Below are positions 9,016 through 16,704 of a stretch of 35,856 bases of DNA, one piece after another (positions within the stretch are counted from its first letter, which is position 1; the number at the start of each line of letters is the position of its first letter). Position numbers and translations under genes: made by a program. Source of the stretch: Pleionea mediterranea (GTDB lineage Bacteria > Pseudomonadota > Gammaproteobacteria > Enterobacterales > Kangiellaceae); the NCBI RefSeq assembly GCF_003148745.1, contig NZ_QGGU01000013.1, positions 1 through 35,856 of the forward strand, in the 5' to 3' direction. Below the pieces are notes generated by a model. That model searched no databases. It was given only the letters and a program-made list of their open reading frames with translations, and was not told the DNA's origin.

Positions 9016-9959
9016 GATGCGTCTCCTTGTTGATTAGCGGACTGACAGATGGGAAAGCCAAGTTCCTCGCGAGACTTGTAATAGGTTTCTGCTACGGCTC
9101 TGGCCAATGTTCGAACCCGTAAAATATAACGTTGTCGCTCGGTTACAGAGATGGCGTGTCGTGCATCGAGTAAGTTAAAGGTGTGTGACGCCTTTAATAC
9201 CATTTCGTAAGCGGGCAGTGGCAGGCCTTTTTCAATCAGCAGATTACTTTGCTTTTCACAGTTATCGAATTGAGCAAATAAAAAATCCACATCGGCGTGT
9301 TCAAAATTGTAAGTGGATTGCTCCACTTCGTTTTGATGAAATACATCGCGATAGGTGACCACACCCTGAGGACCTTCGGTCCAAACCAGATCATAAATAC
9401 TATCGACACCCTGCAAATACATGGCGATGCGTTCCAGACCATAGGTTAATTCACCGGTTACCGGTTTACACTCAATTCCACCGGCCTGTTGAAAATAGGT
9501 GAACTGGGTAACTTCCATACCGTTCAGCCAGATTTCCCAGCCGAGTCCCCAGGCGCCCAAAGTTGGCGATTCCCAGTTATCTTCGACAAAGCGGATATCG
9601 TGCTCGAGCGGATCGATACCCAGTGCTTTTAAAGAGCCGAGGTAAAGTTCCTGTATATTTTTGGGCGATGGCTTTAACACAACCTGATACTGATAATAGT
9701 GTTGAAGGCGATTGGGGTTTTCACCGTATCGGCCGTCTGTTGGGCGGCGGCAGGGTTGCACGTATGCCGAATTCCAGGGTTCTGGGCCTATGGCGCGCAA
9801 AAAGGTAGCAGGGTGAAAGGTGCCAGCCCCCACTTCCAGATCAAGTGGCTGAACAATAACGCAGCCTTTTTCTGACCAATAGTTTTGCAGCGCCATAATT
9901 AACCCCTGAAAGGTTTGTGGCGCGTCTTTTAACCCTGTACTTTGTTGCCCGTGTGCCAA
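9012..9959 (-). CDS. glyQ: Glycyl-tRNA synthetase alpha subunit
   Basis: The 315-residue catalytic subunit charges tRNA-Gly with glycine. The sequence is highly conserved: [18 protein letters not shown] near the start, then [20 protein letters not shown] (class II motif region), and [20 protein letters not shown]. It is slightly longer than the E. coli protein (303) because of about ten extra residues at the N-terminus and a short C-terminal extension. It is the first gene of the glyQ-glyS operon and overlaps glyS by four bases. The transcript probably starts in the roughly 300-base gap before tag, which also holds a 15-bp tandem repeat. Confidence 0.97.
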   Translation of the reverse strand: MAHGQQSTGLKDAPQTFQGLIMALQNYWSEKGCVIVQPLDLEVGAGTFHPATFLRAIGPEPWNSAYVQPCRRPTDGRYGENPNRLQHYYQYQVVLKPSPKNIQELYLGSLKALGIDPLEHDIRFVEDNWESPTLGAWGLGWEIWLNGMEVTQFTYFQQAGGIECKPVTGELTYGLERIAMYLQGVDSIYDLVWTEGPQGVVTYRDVFHQNEVEQSTYNFEHADVDFLFAQFDNCEKQSNLLIEKGLPLPAYEMVLKASHTFNLLDARHAISVTERQRYILRVRTLARAVAETYYKSREELGFPICQSANQQGDAS

Positions 9960-10044
9960 AACTGGCCTCCAAAACTGTCTAAGCCGAATAGTAAAAGGGC
10001 GATTATATCAGGGCTCAGCGGACGATCCTATGATCCATATGGTT

Positions 10045-10089
10045 TGATTAAAAACGGATTGATTAAAAACGCACTGATTAAAAATGTAC
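10045..10089 (+). repeat. Three tandem 15-bp repeats in the glyQ-tag intergenic region
   Basis: Three units with period 15 begin at 10045, 10060 and 10075, each opening TGATTAAAAA and then diverging. The roughly 300-base gap between glyQ and tag (9960-10257) holds no gene that I can support; this repeat is its main structure. It could come from slippage or bind a protein. One frame reads through it as a five-residue repeat (LIKNx), but that frame overlaps glyQ and has no ribosome site. Confidence 0.7.
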
Positions 10090-10257
10090 GCAATAAAAGA
10101 GTCTGGAATAATATGAGCTTAATGAATAATAATCATCAGTGTTTAACGGTAAGCTGACAGAATCGAGACAATTGTGAGTCAGCAGCAAAGCCGCGTTTGC
10201 AGTTAGAGATATAAAGCGTTAATAATCGTTCATCAAATGAAAAAGACGAGGCTAATA

Positions 10258-10842
10258 ATGCCAACAGCAAAAAATACAATAAAAGAAATCAACCGTTGTG
10301 GCTGGTGCAGTAATGATCCTTTGTATCAGGACTATCATGATAATGAATGGGGCGTGCCAATTAAGGATGATCAACAGTTGTTTGAAATGTTATGCCTTGA
10401 AGGTGCGCAGGCCGGATTAAGCTGGATCACCGTATTGAAAAAGCGCGAGCGATATCGGCAGGTATTTCATGGCTTTGATATAGAAAAAATGGCTGCCATG
10501 AGCGATCAAGAACTGGAGCGCTTATTAAAGGATCCGGGCATTATACGAAACAAATTAAAAGTGTTTGGTTTTCGAAAAAATGCACACGCCTATCTTGAAC
10601 ACTTTTCAGAGCAACAAAGCTTTGTTGATTTTATCTGGTCATTTGTTGATCACCAACCGTTAATCAATCAACCGAAAACCTTAAGTGAGGTGCCTGCCAC
10701 CACAGAAATTTCGGATAAAATGAGCAAAGCCTTAAAAAAGAAAGGTTTTACCTTTGTCGGTTCCACCATCTGTTATGCGTTTATGCAGGCCGCGGGCTTG
10801 GTGGACGACCATACCCGCGATTGCTTTCGTTTTAATAAGTAA
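10258..10842 (+). CDS. tag: DNA-3-methyladenine glycosylase I
   Basis: Tag removes 3-methyladenine from alkylated DNA (base excision repair). The product closely follows the E. coli protein: RCGWC near the N-terminus, YHDNEWGVP, LFEMLCLEGAQAGLSWITVL with the catalytic Glu48, and VGSTICYAFMQAAGLVDDH. The zinc site (Cys14, His27, His185, Cys189) is complete. An upstream ATG at 10237 is in frame, but the ATG at 10258 has GAGG six bases before it and gives a normal N-terminus (194 residues). The 3' end overlaps the convergent ABC permease gene by 11 bases. Confidence 0.95.
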   Translation: MPTAKNTIKEINRCGWCSNDPLYQDYHDNEWGVPIKDDQQLFEMLCLEGAQAGLSWITVLKKRERYRQVFHGFDIEKMAAMSDQELERLLKDPGIIRNKLKVFGFRKNAHAYLEHFSEQQSFVDFIWSFVDHQPLINQPKTLSEVPATTEISDKMSKALKKKGFTFVGSTICYAFMQAAGLVDDHTRDCFRFNK

Positions 10843-12271
10843 AGGTTTTGCTGTGTTTAATCCGATTAAAGCCATAAACAATAATGGATAAAAATAGAAC
10901 ACTTAATACTGCAAGGACAACCAAATCAGCAACAGTCACCACAGTAGAGATTAAAACCCAAAATACAAAAAATATAGCGTAAGCTGCAACCGAGCAAAAG
11001 TAAGACACTTTTCTATGGTTAGAGAGTAATGTTAGGTAGCCAACAATGATTGAGTAGCTTTTCAAGCATAGGTATCCGAGCAATAAAAATAATAATATTG
11101 TAAATTCGAGCTTGAATTCAATGAGTATCAGTATAAAAGTGGTAAGGCTAAAACCAATTTCAAACATCATTTTACGAACAAGTGAACCGGTAAATAATGC
11201 TTTAAATGATGTAATACCATCCACAGGCTCTCGTAACCATAAAAATCGTTGAGCAAATAAAAAGCGAGAAAAAATACTGTTATCAAATATACCCAGCAAC
11301 GCCAAACAAAAAATAGAAAGAGTTATTATTTCAGAGTTATTAAATTCATAATTACTATTCGACGAATCAGAAAATCCTGCATTAAAACCATCTCCTAATC
11401 CAATAAAAAAGTCTGTGATTAAATGGTTGTTGATACTGAATATGGCCAATACAAAAACAAATAGTCGGAATAAAAAGATACTCTGGTATTGCCCACTCAT
11501 CAATACCACTTCAATTCGACTATTAAATACACCGATTGATTGAAAGAAACGATATTTAAATTGAAGCCATGCTTGATCAATGAATGAGCTAATCTTTCCT
11601 CTGGCTTTGTATCTTAATTGTATTTCGTCATTGTTAGAGCAAGAACTGTCAATGGTCTTTTTAGGCGTTAGTTTAGTAAAGAAATACAGTAGGTATATGG
11701 AAAACGCAATAACAACAAGGGCTAACCAGTGACTATCAACAGGGAGATAAGAAAAGTGATGGTTGATTAATGTTTCTGTGGTTTTTGATTCTTCGACCGA
11801 GTTAAAAAATTTCGCCTCCTCACCAGCGGACCAAAGAATAATAACTGAAGTCCAGATAGCTCCGGTAATTTGATTAAAATTCATCAGTGCAAATGAGCTG
11901 ATACCTATCATGGCGACAAACAAAAAATAACCACTATCTATGTTTAACAGAAAAAATCCAATAATAATTGGTATGAATACTGTAATGAATAGATACAAAC
12001 TTTGTGACCAGTAGGCACTTCTTATAAACCCCGGTTTTAGAAAGTTAAACGGCGAGCGAATGGTTTCTGAGAAAAAACGACTCCAGCTAGAGTGGTATAG
12101 TAACTGCAATGTTAATGCAAGTGTGACAAACATTATTGGCGTATTTTGGCTTTCTTTGTGTGAAATAACCAATAAAAATAGCGCAAAAAAAGTACTGTAA
12201 ATTGCCGCTGATACTAAGTTAAATAGTTTGCTTCGCTGAAAAATACTGTTGAAAACGGTAAGTGATTTCAT
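10832..12271 (-). CDS. ABC transporter membrane subunit
   Basis: The 479-residue protein is almost entirely hydrophobic, with about ten or eleven predicted membrane segments and no soluble domain apart from a charged stretch near residues 200-245. It is the last gene of the GntR/ABC operon, and its ATG shares one base with the ATPase stop codon, so it is the permease partner of that ATPase. Sequence alone does not reveal the substrate; transporters controlled by YtrA-type GntR proteins are often linked to cell-envelope or antibiotic stress. It is more AT-rich than the ATPase gene. The gene is convergent with tag and overlaps it by 11 bases. Confidence 0.85.
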   Translation of the reverse strand: MKSLTVFNSIFQRSKLFNLVSAAIYSTFFALFLLVISHKESQNTPIMFVTLALTLQLLYHSSWSRFFSETIRSPFNFLKPGFIRSAYWSQSLYLFITVFIPIIIGFFLLNIDSGYFLFVAMIGISSFALMNFNQITGAIWTSVIILWSAGEEAKFFNSVEESKTTETLINHHFSYLPVDSHWLALVVIAFSIYLLYFFTKLTPKKTIDSSCSNNDEIQLRYKARGKISSFIDQAWLQFKYRFFQSIGVFNSRIEVVLMSGQYQSIFLFRLFVFVLAIFSINNHLITDFFIGLGDGFNAGFSDSSNSNYEFNNSEIITLSIFCLALLGIFDNSIFSRFLFAQRFLWLREPVDGITSFKALFTGSLVRKMMFEIGFSLTTFILILIEFKLEFTILLFLLLGYLCLKSYSIIVGYLTLLSNHRKVSYFCSVAAYAIFFVFWVLISTVVTVADLVVLAVLSVLFLSIIVYGFNRIKHSKTFTY

Positions 12272-13146
12272 TATGAATGTAGCTCCACAAAAATATCTTC
12301 AAGACTAAGTGACTCAATCGTTATGTCTGCATCTATTTCTTCAGCCAGTTGATCAATATTAATGTCTTTCACATTTTTAACGGTGATGGAAGCGTGCTGT
12401 CCATTAATATCCGCCGTTAAAATCCCTGTGATCGGTAGTTGAGCATCGATTGGCCTTTTACTGCTTATGTGTAAACGAACCACCTGTTCTTTTAAATCAT
12501 CAATATCACCTTGAAAAAAGCAGCGGCCCTGTTTTAGCAGTAACACTTCGGCAGCGACACGTTCTAAGTCTGATGTGATATGAGTGGAAAATAAAATGGT
12601 TTGGCCATTATCGAGATTCATATCGATCAGTGTCTTAATAAATTTACGACGTGTTGTTGGATCCAAGCTGGCTACCGGCTCATCGAGAATAAGGATTTTT
12701 GGTTGAGGTGCTACCGCTAAAATGATCGCCAGTTTTTGTCGTTGACCTACCGAGAGCTTACTGATCTTTTGCTGTTTGGATAAATCCCAATCTTCTAATA
12801 GTTGCTCAACCATGTCATCGTTCCAATGGTTGTAAAACTGCTTGGTGTAGTCAATGATTTGATTCACTTTCATCCAGTTGAGTAAATCGGCTTCCTGACC
12901 AACGTAACCAATATTGTGCTTGGTGTTGACCGAAAAATTCGGGCATTTATCACCAAGAATGGTGATGTCACCAACGTCACTTTTTAACATGCCAATCAGG
13001 CATTGCAGTAATGTGGTTTTACCGGCGCCGTTTGCACCCAGAATGCCCACTACACTGCCTTCTTCAATTTTAAATGACAAATCGATTAAAACTGTATTGC
13101 TGCCGAAGGATTTTGAGAGGTTATTAACGTCAATAATATGATTCAT
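12271..13146 (-). CDS. ABC transporter ATP-binding protein
   Basis: This is a single-domain ABC ATPase with Walker A GANGAGKTT (about residues 37-45), signature LSVGQ (131-135), Walker B ILILDEP (151-157) and the switch histidine in FSTHI. The C-terminal 80 residues form an accessory domain as found in multidrug or antibiotic exporters of the CcmA/YtrB type. The chosen ATG gives 291 residues; a GTG nine bases upstream (13155) directly abuts the GntR stop codon and is an alternative start. Genes on both sides are tightly packed (permease overlaps by one base), so GntR, ATPase and permease are co-expressed. Confidence 0.93.
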   Translation of the reverse strand: MNHIIDVNNLSKSFGSNTVLIDLSFKIEEGSVVGILGANGAGKTTLLQCLIGMLKSDVGDITILGDKCPNFSVNTKHNIGYVGQEADLLNWMKVNQIIDYTKQFYNHWNDDMVEQLLEDWDLSKQQKISKLSVGQRQKLAIILAVAPQPKILILDEPVASLDPTTRRKFIKTLIDMNLDNGQTILFSTHITSDLERVAAEVLLLKQGRCFFQGDIDDLKEQVVRLHISSKRPIDAQLPITGILTADINGQHASITVKNVKDINIDQLAEEIDADITIESLSLEDIFVELHS

Positions 13147-13155
13147 GTGATCCAC

Positions 13156-13542
13156 TTACTTAAAAAGTTTTTGAAGGGTTGTTAATACGGTATCCAAATC
13201 AAGATCCAGTTGCCTGGCATCGTTGATCAGTTTTTCCATGGAAGGCCGTAGCAGTTCTAACCGTTGCTGCTTTGATTTTTTTTCCGGCTGTTGCATGGAG
13301 ACAATCATGCCTTTTCCCCGTTGTCGTTCTAATAAGCCTTCTACTTCCAGCAAACTGTAGGCTTTTGAAATGGTCATGGGATTAACCGCTAAATGGGTGG
13401 CAACACTTCGTACCGACGGTAAAGTGTCACCGGGATTAAGTTGTTCGCTGGCCACCATGCGTTTTATCTGATCCATCAATTGTCGATAGATAGGGACACC
13501 GGAAGATGGCGAAATTTGCAAACTGAGAAAATCGTTTGGCAT
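13156..13542 (-). CDS. GntR-family regulator, YtrA type
   Basis: The 128-residue protein has an N-terminal winged helix-turn-helix of the GntR family (PIYRQLMDQIKRMVASEQLN, then DTLPSVRSVATHLAVNPMTI) and only a short C-terminal helical dimerisation tail, which defines the YtrA subfamily. Such proteins repress their own operon together with the neighbouring ABC transporter genes. That fits this locus: the ATPase gene follows at once, and a perfect inverted repeat overlaps the probable operon promoter at 14107-14144. The effector is unknown. Confidence 0.92.
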   Translation of the reverse strand: MPNDFLSLQISPSSGVPIYRQLMDQIKRMVASEQLNPGDTLPSVRSVATHLAVNPMTISKAYSLLEVEGLLERQRGKGMIVSMQQPEKKSKQQRLELLRPSMEKLINDARQLDLDLDTVLTTLQKLFK

Positions 13543-13560
13543 CTAAGTTATATCCGCTGG

Positions 13561-13746
13561 TTAATGACAGTTTGGTTTATTATTCGTTTTAACTTTTTTC
13601 TGAATGTACAGAATATGACACGCTGCCAAAGCTGGTAATAAAACAATCGATAAGAATGCTGAACCGCCCAGTAAAGCGGTGGCAATAATGGCGGCGGCCC
13701 AAATAATTGAGCTGGAAATTTGTCGTTTACTGCATGAGTTGTTCAT
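13561..13746 (-). CDS. Small membrane protein of the GntR/ABC operon (61 aa)
   Basis: The product is 61 residues with one long or two short hydrophobic segments (about residues 13-48), and basic residues after it. An AAGGA sequence eight bases before the ATG supports translation. The gene lies 18 bases before the GntR gene in the same direction, so it is probably an accessory membrane component or a small co-regulated protein. I do not recognise the family. Confidence 0.6.
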   Translation of the reverse strand: MNNSCSKRQISSSIIWAAAIIATALLGGSAFLSIVLLPALAACHILYIQKKVKTNNKPNCH

Positions 13747-13794
13747 AATGACGGTCCTTATGATTGTTTTTGCTGATACGGTTTATAAATGGCT

Positions 13795-14043
13795 TTATGA
13801 CAAGCCAAAGGATTGAATAACCAGCATTACAGTTTGCTTGGTGGCCTGCCAAAAATCCTGCTCAACAAAGTTATTTCCCAAACTGCTGAAGTGAATACCG
13901 AGGATCAGGCTCGACTGAGATACCAGAAAGACCGGTGCAAATATCCAGTCGCTAATTCGATGAAGGCGACGTTTTTGTCGCCACTGACCAATGGCGCGTT
14001 TTATAGTGCTTCGTGTCAATTTGTCATTATCCATCTGTGTCAT
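13795..14043 (-). CDS. Hypothetical small protein, first gene of the GntR/ABC operon (82 aa)
   Basis: The product has a strongly basic N-terminus (residues 8-30, with several Arg and Lys) followed by a hydrophobic segment at about 32-52 and a second weaker one at the C-terminus, so it is likely a small membrane protein. It is the first reading frame after the probable operator-promoter at 14107-14144 and is followed 48 bases later by another small membrane protein. Together they look like accessory genes of the transporter operon. A second in-frame ATG lies nine bases inside. No family recognised. Confidence 0.55.
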   Translation of the reverse strand: MTQMDNDKLTRSTIKRAIGQWRQKRRLHRISDWIFAPVFLVSQSSLILGIHFSSLGNNFVEQDFWQATKQTVMLVIQSFGLS

Positions 14044-14106
14044 AGTCTTCTACCCTGTGTTGAACCGAGCCTGAATTCAGTCGGTGTACTACCCTGTTTT
14101 TAAATA

Positions 14107-14144
14107 GTGTATTAATACTATAATACACACATACACTTTAGCAA
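14107..14144 (-). promoter_or_regulatory. Promoter and probable GntR operator of the ABC operon
   Basis: On the minus strand a -35-like TTGCTA (14139-14144) and a -10-like TATAGT (14117-14122) are 16 bases apart. A perfect 8-bp inverted repeat, GTGTATTA (14107-14114) and TAATACAC (14121-14128) with a 6-base spacer, covers the -10 box. YtrA-type GntR proteins bind such palindromes, so repression of this operon by its own GntR protein is a reasonable inference. Confidence 0.7.
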
Positions 14145-14147
14145 GTG

Positions 14148-14161
14148 TTTTTGATCAAAAA
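14148..14161. repeat. Perfect 14-bp AT-rich palindrome
   Basis: TTTTTGATCAAAAA reads the same on both strands and sits just upstream of the -35 box of the GntR/ABC operon. It could bind a regulator. It lies in the roughly 330-base gap between the operon and alaX (14044-14372), which otherwise holds the operator and the hairpins described separately. Confidence 0.4.
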
Positions 14162-14274
14162 TTGGACACAGCTACAATATTCTATAGTTAACTATCTGTT
14201 TTTATTGTGCTTTTATGGTTTGATAAAACGACCATGTGTTTTGTTTTGGACAAACACGAGGCTAATACAGAGCT

Positions 14275-14326
14275 AATACACCGGACAAAAACAGAAAAGT
14301 TCACGCTTTGCCAAAGCCGGTGTATT
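14275..14326 (+). promoter_or_regulatory. Two overlapping inverted repeats upstream of alaX
   Basis: A perfect 10-bp inverted repeat pairs AATACACCGG (14275-14284) with CCGGTGTATT (14317-14326). Inside it, GCTTTG (14305-14310) pairs with CAAAGC (14312-14317) around a single central base; the inner repeat shares base 14317 with the outer one. The outer stem ends 46 bases before the alaX ATG. Upstream, the words GGCTAATACA and GAGCTAATACA are repeated at about 14261-14280. No T run follows, so this is not a classic terminator; a leader structure or operator is possible. Confidence 0.45.
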
Positions 14327-14372
14327 GGTTATAGTGGCTAAAAATAAGCAACCACTTCGGAATAAACTGATC

Positions 14373-15085
14373 ATGAGTACCCAGCCACTATTTCAGCAAG
14401 ACAGCTATCTGACACAATGCGAGACTCAAATTATCCGAGTGTGTGATGACGGTGTGGTGCTGGATCAAACCGTGTTTTATCCCCTGGGCGGTGGACAACC
14501 CGGCGATAGTGAATACTGAAAACCGAACAGGGGCTGATGGTTCAGGTGATGGATACCCGCAAGTCAAAACAACAGCCCGGTGAGATTGTTCATATTGTTA
14601 ATGAAGGGCTGGAAAACTTATCGGTGGGTGATCGGGTTACAGCTGAAATTAACTGGGACAAGCGTTACCGCTATATGCGTATGCACACCTGTATGCATGT
14701 GTTCTGCTCCATTCTCGAATTTCCGGTAACTGGCGGTAATATCAGCCTCGATAAATGTCGACTGGATTTCGATATGCCGGAAAAACCCGATAAACAGCAG
14801 CTAACGGATCAACTGAATCAATTGATCAGTAGAAATACTGAGTTGGGAACACGCTGGATCAGCGATGAAGAAATGCAGGCAAATATGGACTTGGTGAAAA
14901 CCATGTCCGTTAAACCGCCAATGGGTGCCGGTAAAGTGCGCCTGGTGGAGATCCCCGGCATCGATCTACAGCCCTGTGGAGGCACCCATGTTAAAAATAC
15001 TTCTGAAATTGGTGAAGTTCGGGTGAAGAAAATTGAAAACAAGGGCAAACAGAACAAACGTGTGATCATCGAACTGGTTGAGTAA
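14373..15085 (+). pseudogene. AlaX-type alanyl-tRNA editing protein, frameshifted
   Basis: AlaX proteins remove mischarged amino acids from tRNA-Ala. Two frames together give a whole protein: the first starts at ATG 14373 and runs MSTQPLFQQDSYLTQCE to PLGGGQPGDS, then hits TGA at 14517; the second continues with LKTEQGLMVQVMDTRK to the stop at 15085. Adding one G near 14510 would restore GDSGILKTEQG, as expected in homologues, so a one-base deletion is the simplest explanation. The zinc residues are present in the second part (HTCMH and CGGTH), so the rest is not decayed. It may be a very recent pseudogene or a sequencing error. I see no slippery heptamer to suggest programmed frameshifting. 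Confidence 0.85.
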
Positions 15086-15196
15086 ACAAACTATTTAAGC
15101 GGGTTTAACGACCAAGCCATTTGTGAATTAAAAAATAACGTTGAGCCGATAATTATCACTCAATCAACAATAATAAAATTTAAAGAGACCTTTGTA

Positions 15197-16321
15197 ATGA
15201 AGCCATGGTTGCTGATTTTTTCTTTTCTGCTTTTGTCCTCTGTTTCAACATCGTTAAACGCAGCGAAACAGCACGCCAAACCTAAAGATCAGTTTGAACG
15301 AATAACGCCAGAAAAAGCGGGTTACTCTAAAGCGGTGCTTAAACAGTTAAAAGCACACTTAGAGCAAAAACAATCCAGTGCCATGTTGATATTGCACAAA
15401 GGCAAGGTAGTGTTTGAATGGGGCGACTTATATAAAAAGCATACCATCCATTCCATAAGAAAGTCTTTATTAAGCAGTTTACTGGGTATCGCCTGGGGTG
15501 AAGGCAAAGTCGATTTGAATAGCCGACTGGCTTCACTCGATATGCCAGAAGCATTAAAGGGATTAACCAAAACAGAAAAGCAGGCCACTGTTAAAATGGT
15601 GTTGCAATCTCGTTCGGGGATCTATTTACCGGCAGCGGCTGAGTCACAGGGTATGAAACAGCAAAAGCCAAAGCGGGGTGAGCATACATCGGGCGAACAT
15701 TTTTATTACAATAATTGGGATTTTAACTTTGCGGGTTATTATTATGAGGCGATAAGCGGCAATAAACTATTTGATGCCTTTAACCGATTGATTGCCCAAC
15801 CCATTGGCATGCAACAGTTTCAGGGTGAAACCACCAGCCTTTCAATAAACAGTGAACAATTGGATGATGTTGTTATACCCAACAGTGATGGGTTTTATAT
15901 GTACGAAACTAATCTATCCGCTATTCCTGCCTATCACTTTAGATTGTCAACGCACGATTTGGCGTTATACGGACAGCTGCTATTAAATCGCGGTAAATGG
16001 AAGGGGCAACAAATTATTCCCGAACAATGGATTGATTTATCAACACAACCTTACTCGGTTACCAATCAACAATATAATCTGGCCTACGGAATGTTATGGA
16101 ACGTGATTATACCGGATGAACATCAAACAGAACCGAATGCGTTTTATCATACGGGTACGGGCGTACACATGTTAGGGATTTACCCGCAGCAGGATATGGT
16201 GATGGTGCATAGAGTGGATACGGAAAAACAATACAGTTTTAAAAACTACGATTTGTATCCGGTAATCCGATTAATGCATCAGGCAAAACAATCGATTAAT
16301 TCTAATAATAGTAGTGAGTAA
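15197..16321 (+). CDS. Serine hydrolase of the class C beta-lactamase family
   Basis: The 374-residue product begins with a signal peptide (hydrophobic residues about 4-22, cleavage near NAA-K), so it is exported. The catalytic SxxK motif is SIRK (86-89), a YNN motif follows near residue 176, and an HTG motif is found near residue 315, the three active-site elements of class C beta-lactamase and DD-peptidase-like enzymes. Members of this broad family act as esterases, amidases, peptidases or lactamases, so no substrate is assigned. A 91-residue gene begins three bases after its stop and is probably co-transcribed. Confidence 0.9.
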   Translation: MKPWLLIFSFLLLSSVSTSLNAAKQHAKPKDQFERITPEKAGYSKAVLKQLKAHLEQKQSSAMLILHKGKVVFEWGDLYKKHTIHSIRKSLLSSLLGIAWGEGKVDLNSRLASLDMPEALKGLTKTEKQATVKMVLQSRSGIYLPAAAESQGMKQQKPKRGEHTSGEHFYYNNWDFNFAGYYYEAISGNKLFDAFNRLIAQPIGMQQFQGETTSLSINSEQLDDVVIPNSDGFYMYETNLSAIPAYHFRLSTHDLALYGQLLLNRGKWKGQQIIPEQWIDLSTQPYSVTNQQYNLAYGMLWNVIIPDEHQTEPNAFYHTGTGVHMLGIYPQQDMVMVHRVDTEKQYSFKNYDLYPVIRLMHQAKQSINSNNSSE

Positions 16322-16324
16322 ATA

Positions 16325-16600
16325 ATGCAATTGTCGCTTTCGCAATTAGCAGTTTTGATTGAGCTGGTGGAACAAGAAATTATTCAACGAAAAGAAAATC
16401 AGCGTTTAAATGTTGGATCTGAAAAAGAAACATCGAACAACGAGAAACCTATTAAACAAAAAATGAATGATGAGCTGCTGGATGATAATGGCGAAGATTC
16501 CATGCAGTTGCTTGCGTTATCATCGAGTCTGGCGCAGCTCTATCAATCAAAATGGACGGATGATAGTAATCTTCCAAGCTATAAAAAGCTTAAACCATAA
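16325..16600 (+). CDS. Hypothetical small acidic protein (91 aa)
   Basis: The frame begins three bases after the serine hydrolase stop codon and would be translated from the same message. The product is soluble, with a Leu/Glu-rich amphipathic helix at residues 3-22, a charged low-complexity middle (Lys, Glu, Asn) and a second helix near 60-75. There is no signal peptide. I recognise no family, and there is no evident link to the Rhs gene that follows after a gap of about 100 bases. Confidence 0.55.
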   Translation: MQLSLSQLAVLIELVEQEIIQRKENQRLNVGSEKETSNNEKPIKQKMNDELLDDNGEDSMQLLALSSSLAQLYQSKWTDDSNLPSYKKLKP

Positions 16601-16704
16601 AGTAAATCTCATTTTTAAATATTGGTTTGCAAAGTAGGAAATATTTAACTCCTTTACATTATAATGTATTGATAATAAACACCTATTTTTTAAAGGAATA
16701 TAAA

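Noticed and set aside
9942-10157. Reading frame of 71 codons including a five-residue repeat (LIKNx)
   Set aside because: It overlaps the start of glyQ on the opposite strand, has no ribosome site, and its repeat is explained by the 15-bp tandem repeat.
14500-14540. Programmed -1 frameshift in alaX
   Set aside because: No X-XXY-YYZ slippery sequence at the junction, and a one-base deletion restores the expected homologous residues exactly.
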